Of a DNA stretch of 40,752 bases, positions 34,059 through 40,752 are shown one piece after another (position 1 is the first letter of the stretch; each line of letters opens with the position of its first letter). The stretch comes from Lysinibacillus sp. (GTDB lineage Bacteria > Bacillota > Bacilli > Bacillales_A > Planococcaceae). The translations under genes were made by a program, and so were the position numbers. The stretch covers positions 2,247 through 42,998 of the forward strand of contig JAPSKP010000023.1 of NCBI GenBank assembly GCA_031181585.1. The letters run 5' to 3'. Below the pieces are notes generated by a model. The model was not told where the DNA came from, did not search any database, and worked only from the letters and a program-made list of their open reading frames with translations.

Positions 34059-36656
34059 ATGAACGCAACACAATACTACCGAGCCTCTGCCCAAGAGGTA
34101 ATGAAAGAATTGGACGTAACGCCTCAAGGATTAACGGATTATGAAGTTCAATTACGCCACAAAAAGCATGGGTACAACGAATTAAAAGAAGGTAAACAAA
34201 AAAATGCGGTGCAGGTCTTTTTAGAGCAGTTCCAGGACTTCTTGGTCATCATTTTAATTGTGGCAGCTGTGATTTCTATCTTTCTTGGAGATGTTGAAAG
34301 TTCCGTCGTCATCATCGTAGTCATTGTTTTAAACTCTATTTTAGGCACCGTACAGCATATAAAAGCGGAGAAATCACTCAACAGCCTAAAAGCCATGGCC
34401 GCCCCGATCGCAAAGGTGCTGCGGAATGGAGAAACAATTGAGATTCCGTCTAGAGAGGTTATTGTCGGAGATATTCTTATTTTGGAGTCTGGCGATTATA
34501 TCAGCGCGGATGGCCGTATCATTCAAAGCCATGGATTGCAAATCAATGAAAGCTCACTCACTGGTGAATCACTGGCAATCGATAAAATGGCAAATATTAT
34601 TAACGAGACAGATGTAGCACTTGGCGATAAAAAGAACATGGTCTTTTCGGGCAGCTTTGTCACTAAGGGACGTGGACAAGTCATCGTTACATCGATCGGT
34701 ATGGATACGGAAATCGGGAAAATCGCTAGTTTATTAGATAGTGCAAAGGAAAAGAAAACACCGCTTCAAGTAAGCCTTGATAACTTCGGTAAGCGGCTTG
34801 CATTTGGGATCATTGTTATTTGCCTTATTATTTTTGGACTGGATATTTTACGCGGCCGTGAGCTAGTCGATTCCTTCATGTTTGCCGTTTCATTAGCCGT
34901 TGCAGCCATTCCAGAGGCATTAAGTTCAATCGTGACGATTGTCCTTGCATTAGGCACACAAAACATGGCGAAGGAAAACGCGATTATGCGCAAATTGCCT
35001 GCCGTTGAAAGTCTCGGCAGTGTTTCTATCATTTGTTCGGATAAGACGGGCACGCTTACGCAAAACAAAATGACCGTTCGAAAAATTTATGTAAGTGAAG
35101 GAATTTTCGGGCACGATCAGCTGCAGATGAAAAATCAGCTTCATAAAAAATTCGTCGATATGGCTTTGTTATGTAACGATTCCATACTCTCTGATGGCAA
35201 GCAAATCGGGGACCCAACAGAATTAGCGCTTGTCAATTTAGGCCGCCACTATGAACTGAATGAACAAATCATAAGAGGCCTTCATCAACGTGTCGGTGAA
35301 GTACCGTTTGATTCGACTCGTAAATTGATGAGTACAGTTAACCGTATGGGAACGCGCAGTGTACTCATTACAAAAGGTGCTGTTGATGTTCTGCTGCCGC
35401 GTATTAGAAGAATGGAAACGTCACGAGGTGCAATGGGCATCACGGACGAGCACCTTGAAAGCATTCGACGAGCTGCTCATAACTTTTCGAGTGAGGGACT
35501 GCGGGTACTGGCCATCGCTTATAAAGATGTCTTCTCCCCCCGCATCAGTCCGGAAGATGAAAATAATTATACATTCGTTGGACTAGTGGCAATGATGGAC
35601 CCGCCGCGTGAAGAATCTGCGCAGGCCATTGCGGATTGTATTGATGCAGGCATCAAGCCGGTCATGATTACGGGCGACCATAAAATCACCGCCACGGCGA
35701 TTGCCAAACAAATCGGTATTTTAAAGGACCCTTCTGAAGCAATGGAAGGCGTGGAGATTGAAAGATTAACAGATGAAGAGCTGCGAAACAAAGTAGAAAA
35801 GATCTCCGTATACGCACGCGTATCGCCGGAGCATAAAATCCGCATTGTGAAAGCTTGGCAGGAAAAAGGACATGTCGTAGCCATGACTGGTGACGGTGTA
35901 AACGATGCCCCTGCCTTAAAACAGGCAAACATCGGTGTTGCGATGGGTATTACAGGAACGGAAGTCGCAAAAGATGCTTCCTCCATGATTTTAACCGACG
36001 ACAATTTCCTAACGATTGTCAAAGCCATCTCAAATGGGCGAAGTATTTATGCCAACATTAAAAATGCCATTAAGTTTTTATTATCCGGAAATGCAGGGGC
36101 TATTCTAGTCGTGCTGTACGCTACACTGCTCGCACTGCCGGTTCCTTTTGCTCCTGTACACTTACTATTTATCAACTTACTAACAGACAGCTTGCCGGCA
36201 ATTGCCATTGGACTCGAGCCGCACAATAAAAAGCTGATGAAAGAAAAACCGCGTAATATCCAGGAGCCATTACTTAATAAAAAGTTCGCCACCCAGGTAG
36301 GATTAGAGGGTCTGGTGATTGCAGCAGTAACCATTATCGCCTTCCAAGTCGGCTTATCATCCGGTGATCCATTAGTAGGCAGTACCATGGCCTTTGCTAC
36401 ATTATGTTTAGCACGTCTGTTCCACGGCTTCAACTGCCGGGCAGATCAATCCATCTTCAAACTAGGACTGTTCTCAAACATCGCTGTGTGGATTGCCTTT
36501 TTACTAGGCTTAACCCTTTTAAACACTGTACTGATCGCAGGCTGGTTTGAGGTAGCAACATTAAATCATATCCAATTATTCTGGGTGTACGGATTAGCAG
36601 TGATTCCATTGATCATCATTCAGCTTGAAAGAGTGTTCTTCGGGAAAGAAGACTAG
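34059..36656 (+). CDS. Calcium-type P-type (P2A) cation-transporting ATPase
   Basis: 865 residues, normal for bacterial PacL/YloB-like pumps. In order: N-terminal cation-ATPase domain, TM1-2, actuator with LTGESLA, TM3-4 with PEAL in AAIPEALSSIV (ion-binding, calcium type), phosphorylation motif CSDKTGTLTQNKMT (D328), nucleotide domain with KGAVDVLL, the hinge TGDGVNDAPALK (about 609-620), and C-terminal helices with LLFINLLTDSLPAIAIGLE. It pumps Ca2+ (perhaps Mn2+) out of the cell. GGAGGGG precedes the ATG. Its own terminator follows. Confidence 0.94.
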   Translation: MNATQYYRASAQEVMKELDVTPQGLTDYEVQLRHKKHGYNELKEGKQKNAVQVFLEQFQDFLVIILIVAAVISIFLGDVESSVVIIVVIVLNSILGTVQHIKAEKSLNSLKAMAAPIAKVLRNGETIEIPSREVIVGDILILESGDYISADGRIIQSHGLQINESSLTGESLAIDKMANIINETDVALGDKKNMVFSGSFVTKGRGQVIVTSIGMDTEIGKIASLLDSAKEKKTPLQVSLDNFGKRLAFGIIVICLIIFGLDILRGRELVDSFMFAVSLAVAAIPEALSSIVTIVLALGTQNMAKENAIMRKLPAVESLGSVSIICSDKTGTLTQNKMTVRKIYVSEGIFGHDQLQMKNQLHKKFVDMALLCNDSILSDGKQIGDPTELALVNLGRHYELNEQIIRGLHQRVGEVPFDSTRKLMSTVNRMGTRSVLITKGAVDVLLPRIRRMETSRGAMGITDEHLESIRRAAHNFSSEGLRVLAIAYKDVFSPRISPEDENNYTFVGLVAMMDPPREESAQAIADCIDAGIKPVMITGDHKITATAIAKQIGILKDPSEAMEGVEIERLTDEELRNKVEKISVYARVSPEHKIRIVKAWQEKGHVVAMTGDGVNDAPALKQANIGVAMGITGTEVAKDASSMILTDDNFLTIVKAISNGRSIYANIKNAIKFLLSGNAGAILVVLYATLLALPVPFAPVHLLFINLLTDSLPAIAIGLEPHNKKLMKEKPRNIQEPLLNKKFATQVGLEGLVIAAVTIIAFQVGLSSGDPLVGSTMAFATLCLARLFHGFNCRADQSIFKLGLFSNIAVWIAFLLGLTLLNTVLIAGWFEVATLNHIQLFWVYGLAVIPLIIIQLERVFFGKED

Positions 36657-36679
36657 AGAGGATTGAATTGAGAGATTAC

Positions 36680-36710
36680 GGGCGTTGACTGTATCGGTCA
36701 GCGCTCTTTC
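36680..36710 (+). terminator. Terminator of the P-type ATPase
   Basis: GGGCGTTGA pairs with TCAGCGCTC (two G-T) around a 7-base loop, followed by TTTCTATT. Marks the border to the immunity array. Confidence 0.75.
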
Positions 36711-36748
36711 TATTGGAATTATTGAATTCCGGCCACGTTCTGAAAAGC

Positions 36749-36973
36749 CTAGTCACTCAGCACTATCAATATTTCAGCTATATCTTCAAAAACCTCACTT
36801 ATATAATATAAATCCTCTTTGTTACAATTCTCTAAGTACCTTATTGCCCTCTCCTCATTTCCCGAAAGAACTTCTGTTATTTCGTTCCAGCTTTTTTGTA
36901 TTCCATAATCATCGTTCAGATGCAGTTCTTTTCTTTTGGATAATATAGCTTCCATTTCATTAGCAATATTCAT
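36749..36973 (-). CDS. Small acidic immunity-like protein
   Basis: 74 residues from the ATG at 36973, with CAGGGGGAT 7 bases upstream; an earlier in-frame start would lie between the genes without a site. Acidic, helical, ending in EDIAEILIVLSD. No recognised domain. Last gene of the minus-strand array, 60 bases after the SMI1/KNR4 stop, hence probably co-transcribed. An immunity role is inferred from the setting only. Confidence 0.6.
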   Translation of the reverse strand: MNIANEMEAILSKRKELHLNDDYGIQKSWNEITEVLSGNEERAIRYLENCNKEDLYYISEVFEDIAEILIVLSD

Positions 36974-37033
36974 GATTATCCCCCTGAGCTCTATAAAGCT
37001 TGTTTTAGAATTCTCCAATAGTATTGCAGGTAC

Positions 37034-37675
37034 TTAATTCTCTTCTATTTCAAGTACATCCCCAACCGGTCCCAGCTTTTCAATTAGCTTCTTTGCTTTC
37101 CCATATGGATAGCTCTCTATCAATGTATACGGAGGATGTTTGGAAGCCTTCAATAGTTCTCCTGGAGAAATTTCAATCCCTAAAACACTTTTTATCTTCA
37201 CTAAATCTTTTACACCTTCTCTTGGAGCAGTTACTAACACTACCTTACAACTATCCGGTATATCAACTAGTAAATTATTTTCTGTCATACCTATAAAACC
37301 CTCGTTTACCCATTTACTAAAATCTGAGGTGATAATCGCAGCATGGTCGGGATTCATATCCCCGCAATCAACAACTAACACTTCTTTTGTGTTTTGCGAA
37401 GCATACATTAAGAATACATTTCCTCCGCCATCATCCCCGACAGCGATCGTACCCGGGGCATATTTATCTACTTCCCATGTTTCATTCCTTTCCAAGATAT
37501 CTTCTGTCCCATAAATGAAAAGTCCACCGCCAATTGACAGGCCATTCGTATGTCTTAACAAATCCTTGTAAGCATTAGGTAAGTTTACGCCTAACCAACT
37601 TTCCACTTCTTGAATATCCACTTCGCTAGCTGCTTTGTATCTTACTAACCCTGCAATGCTCGATAAATCTACCAT
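37034..37675 (-). CDS. SMI1/KNR4 (SUKH) immunity protein
   Basis: 213 residues. SUKH features: EVESWLGVNLPNAYKDLLRH followed by TNG (about 23-45), GTEDILERNETW, GDDGGGNVFLMYAS and VVDCGDMNP. SUKH immunity proteins neutralise nuclease toxins of contact-dependent and secreted polymorphic systems. The C-terminal 60 residues are an extra region. Its ATG directly follows the TAA of a toxin-like tail, and GGGGGTC inside the tail is the ribosome-binding site, so tail and gene were one translation unit. Confidence 0.9.
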   Translation of the reverse strand: MVDLSSIAGLVRYKAASEVDIQEVESWLGVNLPNAYKDLLRHTNGLSIGGGLFIYGTEDILERNETWEVDKYAPGTIAVGDDGGGNVFLMYASQNTKEVLVVDCGDMNPDHAAIITSDFSKWVNEGFIGMTENNLLVDIPDSCKVVLVTAPREGVKDLVKIKSVLGIEISPGELLKASKHPPYTLIESYPYGKAKKLIEKLGPVGDVLEIEEN

Positions 37676-37828
37676 TTATAAAGACCCCCTAAACTTTCTA
37701 ATTCCTTTTATGTATCCTGCATTATTTCCCCAGCAATTTCGGTGCTGCTTAATACGATCTCCTATTGTATTATAAGTAACTCTAACATCCTCCCGACTTT
37801 CAATTTCATTTATTATTGATAAAAAATA
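37676..37828 (-). pseudogene. Orphan toxin tail before the SMI1/KNR4 gene
   Basis: A start-less open frame of about 47 codons ends with TAA at 37678-37676, immediately before the immunity ATG (0-base gap). Segments: SIINEIESREDVRVTYNTIG, then DRIKQHRNCWGNNAGYIKG and IRKFRGSL. The composition (basic, with CWGNN) fits the end of a nuclease-type toxin domain but I cannot name the fold. No toxin body precedes it: the frame runs into a hairpin repeat at 37827-37862 and closes at TGA 37855-37853. Confidence 0.65.
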
Positions 37829-37862
37829 GCACTTGCTGTCTTTATTAGACAATCAGGTGCTA
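37827..37862 (-). terminator. Array hairpin, copy 1
   Basis: Minus strand AGCACCTGATTGTC ... GACAGCAAGTGCT followed by ATTTTTT. The arms AGCAC(C/T)T-G and AGTGCT, and TGTC/GACA, pair. It terminates the immunity gene at 38008 and is related to copies at 38534 and 40354. Confidence 0.75.
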
Positions 37863-38007
37863 TCTTCACTTTATTATTTTCTATTAAACTTTTGAATCCA
37901 AAACCTTGATCACCAAAAATTAAATATGTATTTCTATACAATCTGTATGCTTCTCTTTAATTCTTAATATCTGGAGGCCCATTTTTCCTAATACCTTACT
38001 AAAGGCA

Positions 38008-38448
38008 CTAGAAGATTACACCAAAACTAACATTCTCAAAATTTAAATATGCATTACAAATACCTGAAGTATAATAAGGCTTGATTTTATTAATTTTTCT
38101 CTTTGTAATAAACAAACCAAATCCCGATATATCATGACAGTTTTTTTCAAGTAATTGTATCTCTGTGTCTGTATCGTCATTCGCAACGATTATCTCAACA
38201 TCTTGATTAATTAACTGAATTGCTTGTTCATGTATATTAATCAACTTATCAATTTCTTTATAAATATTTTCGTTGTGAAATTCTACATCAATTATATCAA
38301 AGTCCGTTTCAAAATACTTTCGGTCCTCATACTTATAGCTATTCACTTCAATATTTTCAGCATATTCTTTTGTAAATAAATGACGTATGATTGTTATATC
38401 TTGTTTCTTTAATTCTTCTACTGAAAGATAAGTATTTACTAATCTCAT
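38008..38448 (-). CDS. Immunity-like protein, unrecognised family
   Basis: 146 residues, acidic with many isoleucines and asparagines; no membrane segment or signal peptide. Segments such as DFDIIDVEFHNENIYKEI and the C-terminal YYTSGICNAYLNFENVSFG suggest an alpha/beta protein. Its ATG overlaps by one base the stop codon of a toxin-like tail, the coupling seen for toxin-immunity pairs. No known immunity family recognised. Confidence 0.7.
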   Translation of the reverse strand: MRLVNTYLSVEELKKQDITIIRHLFTKEYAENIEVNSYKYEDRKYFETDFDIIDVEFHNENIYKEIDKLINIHEQAIQLINQDVEIIVANDDTDTEIQLLEKNCHDISGFGLFITKRKINKIKPYYTSGICNAYLNFENVSFGVIF

Positions 38449-38533
38449 TACTTACTCACCCCTGTCTCTAATAGAGAGTAAAACTGTAACGGTCTATAGA
38501 TATTCAACTTTCCCTCATGCTTTAAATTAGGAA
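38448..38533 (-). pseudogene. Orphan toxin tail before the 146-residue gene
   Basis: Open, start-less frame ending in TAA at 38450-38448 that shares its last A with the following ATG. It reads FPNLKHEGKLNIYRPLQFYS then LLETGVSK. It continues upstream into the array hairpin (copy 2) in the same reading frame as tail 37676-37828 does in copy 1. Basic composition. No body of a toxin is present. Confidence 0.6.
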
Positions 38534-38567
38534 AACACTTGCTGCTTTTCGCTGACAATCAGGTGCT
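38534..38567 (-). terminator. Array hairpin, copy 2
   Basis: Minus strand AGCACCTGATTGTC ... GCAGCAAGTGTTTTCC. The first 14 bases are identical to copy 1 and the second arm nearly so. About 50 bases after the stop of the gene at 38617. Confidence 0.7.
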
Positions 38568-38616
38568 AAATTCGATTTTTCCATCTCTAGTCACTCAAGA
38601 TATTTATCTGCTATCA

Positions 38617-38868
38617 TTAAGATTCTATAGTTGTTCGATCAACAAAGTTATAATTTTCTCTCATAATCAGTCTTGAAAGGCGTCTGCCGGCTCTCTTAAA
38701 AAAGAAATCATCTGCAAAATCATTTGATTCTATAGGAGAAATCTGATTAATTACCCCATGTTTTTTATCATATTCAATCCGCCCCATCGTATTCTCATTG
38801 GGTCCATAAAAATAAACTACCCTATCCTCATCTTCAAAGTCCTTTACCATTACTACAAAAACTGCCAC
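38617..38868 (-). CDS. Small immunity-like protein
   Basis: 83 residues from GTG at 38868 with CAAGGAG 9 bases upstream. Begins with a beta hairpin-like VFVVMVKDFEDEDRVVYFYG and ends in a basic helix (KRAGRRLSRLIMRENYNF). No recognised domain, no membrane segment. Preceded at 98 bases by a short toxin-like tail. Confidence 0.65.
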   Translation of the reverse strand: MAVFVVMVKDFEDEDRVVYFYGPNENTMGRIEYDKKHGVINQISPIESNDFADDFFFKRAGRRLSRLIMRENYNFVDRTTIES

Positions 38869-38966
38869 AATTTTTCACTCCTTGAATTTTTCTCCCTCTT
38901 AGTATTATTAAGCAAAAACAGTTTCAACTTGAGTATTTCCCCTCTAAATACTCAATACAAAAACAA

Positions 38967-39012
38967 TTACTTACTCGCCTCTAAGCCATTCTTTATAAGT
39001 TTTCGAATTGTA
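38967..39012 (-). pseudogene. Short toxin-like tail before the 83-residue gene
   Basis: The frame NNTIRKLIKNGLEASK with TAA at 38969-38967 begins within the last codons of the gene at 39013 in a different frame. Its ending resembles the LLETGVSK end of the tail at 38448. Only about 16 residues, so chance is possible. Confidence 0.4.
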
Positions 39013-39378
39013 TTATTTCCACCAATTAGAAGTAATCTGTTTCAAATTTAATTCAATAAACTCAATCACTTTTTTGTAATCATGTGATGTAAATTCACGA
39101 ATAGGATTTTCCCACTCTGAATCCTTTACAATTAACACTAAGTAAGCGCCCTCGGGGGGAATGTCAGGATTCCAGCCTAAGTAGTCTAATGTTAATGATG
39201 TTTTCTCGTGATGTAATTGCAATAAACTATCGGTAAACATAAACCATCGATCATCATCTGTATCTAACGTCTGTGGATCTATTTCCCAAAAATTATTATA
39301 ATGAACATTCCATCCTTCAGTTATTCTTAACGGATGAATACTTACTTCTGGAACATCCAACTTAACATATTTCCTCAT
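39013..39378 (-). CDS. Immunity-like protein
   Basis: 121 residues, acidic and rich in tryptophan: ITEGWNVHYNNFWEIDPQTL, DDDRWFMFTDSLLQL, TLDYLGWNPDIPPEGAYLVL and a C-terminal helix. The spaced W/aromatic and D/E pattern is like small alpha/beta immunity proteins of Bacillus polymorphic toxins, but I cannot name the family. AAGAGGT precedes the ATG at 8 bases. Preceded by a toxin-like tail whose stop is 25 bases upstream. Confidence 0.7.
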   Translation of the reverse strand: MRKYVKLDVPEVSIHPLRITEGWNVHYNNFWEIDPQTLDTDDDRWFMFTDSLLQLHHEKTSLTLDYLGWNPDIPPEGAYLVLIVKDSEWENPIREFTSHDYKKVIEFIELNLKQITSNWWK

Positions 39379-39402
39379 ACTTATGACCTCTTAATCATTA
39401 AA

Positions 39403-39459
39403 TTATTTTAATCCTAATTGTCTTGAGTATTTATTTAGCCAATCTCCGGTAACTTGATT
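39403..39459 (-). pseudogene. Orphan toxin tail before the 121-residue gene
   Basis: Open 18-codon stretch NQVTGDWLNKYSRQLGLK with TAA at 39405-39403, start-less, bounded upstream by TAA in frame. The DWLNKYSRQLGLK helix is coding-like and basic, like the other tails. Body missing. Confidence 0.5.
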
Positions 39460-39480
39460 TTATCCATATTTGCGGCTTTT

Positions 39481-39587
39481 TTATAATTTGTTTTGTTGTA
39501 AAAATGCTTCTAACATCCTTTCAATAGGCAAACTAGCATTTTTCAATAATTTCTCTACTTTATCCTTTATTTGCTTATTAGAGGCAA
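39481..39587 (-). pseudogene. Out-of-frame C-terminus of the 100-residue gene
   Basis: After the stop at 39590-39588, the -1 frame reads IIASNKQIKDKVEKLLKNAS, then LPIERMLEAFLQQNKL and TAA at 39483-39481. This continues the upstream protein smoothly (EEYKK then IIASN). A single missing A in the run of six at the stop would join both into a protein of about 136 residues. Sequencing error or a real one-base deletion. Confidence 0.55.
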
Positions 39588-39890
39588 TTATTTTTTATAC
39601 TCTTCACCATCAAAAGAACGTAAAGAATCTATTGCATGTTCAGTCACTTCATCACTCTCATTAAGTAAATCTAGCAATAAATGAAATCCATATACTCCAT
39701 TATCTTCGTCTATACAGTAGGCTAATCTAATTTTATATTTATCATCTTTATCTTTTAATCTTCGAGTTAGATTCTCCCAATCACTATTAGTAAACTCGCT
39801 CAGCAATTGTTGCACATAGAGAAATTCATCATCATAAAAATAATTATCTGCACTATTTTCAGATAATACCGCATCTACTTTTTCATACAT
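39588..39890 (-). CDS. HEAT-like immunity protein, probably frameshifted at its end
   Basis: 100 residues, acidic, with a helical repeat-like C-terminal half (VYGFHLLLDLLNESDEVT, EHAIDSLRSFDGEEYKK). GGAGGAAAGTG precedes the ATG. The protein ends at an A6 tract; the lost C-terminus is readable in the next frame (39481-39587). It follows the toxin-like tail ending at 39904 by 13 bases. Confidence 0.65.
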   Translation of the reverse strand: MYEKVDAVLSENSADNYFYDDEFLYVQQLLSEFTNSDWENLTRRLKDKDDKYKIRLAYCIDEDNGVYGFHLLLDLLNESDEVTEHAIDSLRSFDGEEYKK

Positions 39891-39903
39891 TCACTTTCCT
39901 CCT

Positions 39904-40290
39904 CTATTTAGTAAAATCATCTGGTAATGGGGCATTAATTTGTCCTGTTGGATAGCCGCTAACTACTTACTGTATCAACTATGGTAATCTCCTCCTTCGC
40001 CGAATAGGTACCTGGCGAGGAGGGACTGCCTACATCCATGCCTTATGCCTGTTTGGCCAGTGCGGCATAGATTTCCTCCAGATCTGGATCGCTGCTTTTG
40101 CTTACCTGCTGCACCAACTTCTTCAAGTACGACCTTCGTATGGGAGACTCCAGGTACAAAGTCAGCGATTGTCTACATCCAGCTAGAGGGCTTCTCTGCA
40201 AATTCTATACCTTTTAAGGTCTTCCTTTCATTAGCTTCAATGCTTTTTAAAGAAAGCTTTATTCTCCTTGTATATTGGTATCTGTAAATA
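39904..40290 (-). pseudogene. Degraded toxin gene with tail before the HEAT-like gene
   Basis: Nearest the immunity gene, VVSGYPTGQINAPLPDDFTK ends in TAG at 39906-39904. Further up, three frames carry coding-like segments: SSDPDLEEIYAALAKQA; GMDVGSPSSPGTYSAKEE; and, after an internal TAG, TIADFVPGVSHTKVVLEEVG, preceded by EANERKTLKGIEFAEKPSSW. The DFVPGVSH-type segment resembles the pre-toxin helix region of Gram-positive polymorphic toxins, which I state as a guess. At least two frameshifts and one stop indicate decay. Confidence 0.45.
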
Positions 40291-40353
40291 TTTAACATTT
40301 AGAAGGCTAACTAAATAATTCTTATCTTTTCAAACGATGTACATGAAAATATG

Positions 40354-40392
40354 AAAAGCACATGTTACCCCTAGTAGATAATCAAGTGCTTT
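40354..40392 (-). terminator. Array hairpin, copy 3
   Basis: Minus strand GAAAGCACTTGATTATC ... CATGTGCTTTTC. The first arm matches copies 1 and 2 with two changes (AGCACTTGATTATC). It lies just upstream of the degraded toxin gene. Confidence 0.6.
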
Positions 40393-40675
40393 CAATTCAT
40401 ATATTTTCTTGTATGTTCGGAGCTTAGGCCAACCATAGAGAAGTGTTAGCTAATTCAAAAGTATATTGTCCAACTTGTCTCTAATTGTTTTAATAAAATA
40501 ACATCCTTGATGGTCTAGCCCACATAAATTATTTTTTTCAAATTTAAGAGCTTTTTTACTGTAAACAGATTCACGTTCCATATTATATTGCCCTATTTAC
40601 CGATACAGACCATAGATTCCTATTCATTCACGTCTGTTGATTAGCTAGTTTTTACCAATAATATTCAACAAAAAA

Positions 40676-40733
40676 GAGAGATTCCATGTAAAATGTAAGT
40701 TACCACACAAACTTTTACGAGGAGGAATCTCTC
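40676..40733 (+). promoter_or_regulatory. Inverted repeat enclosing the Shine-Dalgarno of the last gene
   Basis: GAGAGATTCC (40676-40685) is the exact complement of GGAATCTCTC (40724-40733), whose end touches the ATG at 40734. The second arm overlaps ACGAGGAGGAAT, so the folded RNA would hide the ribosome-binding site. Confidence 0.65.
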
Positions 40734-40752
40734 ATGGCTAAGAATACCACGA
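40734..40752 (+). CDS. 5' end of an unidentified gene (cut by window edge)
   Basis: ATG at 40734 preceded by ACGAGGAGG at a good distance; only MAKNTT is visible. A transposase is plausible because IS genes often hide the Shine-Dalgarno in a hairpin and gene debris surrounds it, but six residues cannot decide. 40393-40675 holds no other gene that I can support. Confidence 0.45.

Noticed and set aside
36974-37033. Toxin tail before the 74-residue gene
   Set aside because: Short open stretches exist in two frames, but none has a convincing tail-like composition and stop position as in the other cassettes.
38758-39051. 97-codon plus-strand frame in the immunity array
   Set aside because: It runs antisense to the better supported minus-strand genes, lacks a ribosome site and has low-complexity F/S/I composition.
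37827-40392. CRISPR array, because of repeated hairpins at intervals
   Set aside because: Copies are only three, imperfect, at irregular distances, and separated by genes; no cas genes are present.

Overview
The window comes from a low-GC Gram-positive chromosome of the order Bacillales. Support: purine-rich Shine-Dalgarno sequences of the AAGGAGG type before most genes, frequent GTG/TTG starts, a sporulation-type YtaF membrane protein, an ABC-F ATPase, VanZ, MocR/PaiB and Ohr proteins, and SMI1/KNR4 immunity genes. A Lysinibacillus/Solibacillus-like member of the Planococcaceae is my best guess, by protein flavour only.

Layout. 1-6.7 kb: small metabolic and stress genes (VOC protein, GNAT, a divergent PaiB/MocR pair, metallophosphoesterase, Nudix genes, two tandem membrane-anchored paralogues) mixed with gene debris. 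The debris includes the right end of an IS3-family element that cut a Nudix gene inside its Nudix box, an alpha/beta-hydrolase-like C-terminus, and two other gene tails. 6.75-11.9 kb: five GGCGAAAT boxes at exactly 21-bp spacing, then a type III restriction-modification operon (mod-res, minus strand). 12.2-20.2 kb: GNAT, DUF3784-like, Lrp/AsnC with a divergent AhpD-like protein, a TetR repressor facing a 14-TM DHA2 drug exporter across a perfect palindrome, SUKH protein, small kinase-like protein, serine hydrolase. 20.2-28.3 kb: a large unknown helical protein, VanZ fusion, an ABC-F ATPase with a leader ORF and intrinsic terminator (probable attenuation), Ohr, and a TetR/SDR divergent pair. 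28.5-36.7 kb: rbsA-rbsC-rbsB-like sugar ABC operon, a 47-codon small gene, ytaF with an apparent ATA start, and a Ca2+-type P-ATPase.

36.7-40.4 kb is the most distinctive part: an AT-rich, minus-strand array of six small immunity-like genes (one a clear SMI1/KNR4 protein). At least four, probably five, are preceded by an open, start-less coding tail that looks like the last 15-47 residues of a different toxin. In two cases the tail's stop codon abuts or overlaps the immunity start. Related AGCACYTGATTRTC hairpin terminators punctuate the array. I read this as a graveyard of polymorphic-toxin tip/immunity cassettes displaced from a toxin locus outside the window. The window ends at the start of a + strand gene whose Shine-Dalgarno lies in a perfect 10-bp inverted repeat.

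All function calls are from reading the sequence; no database search was made.
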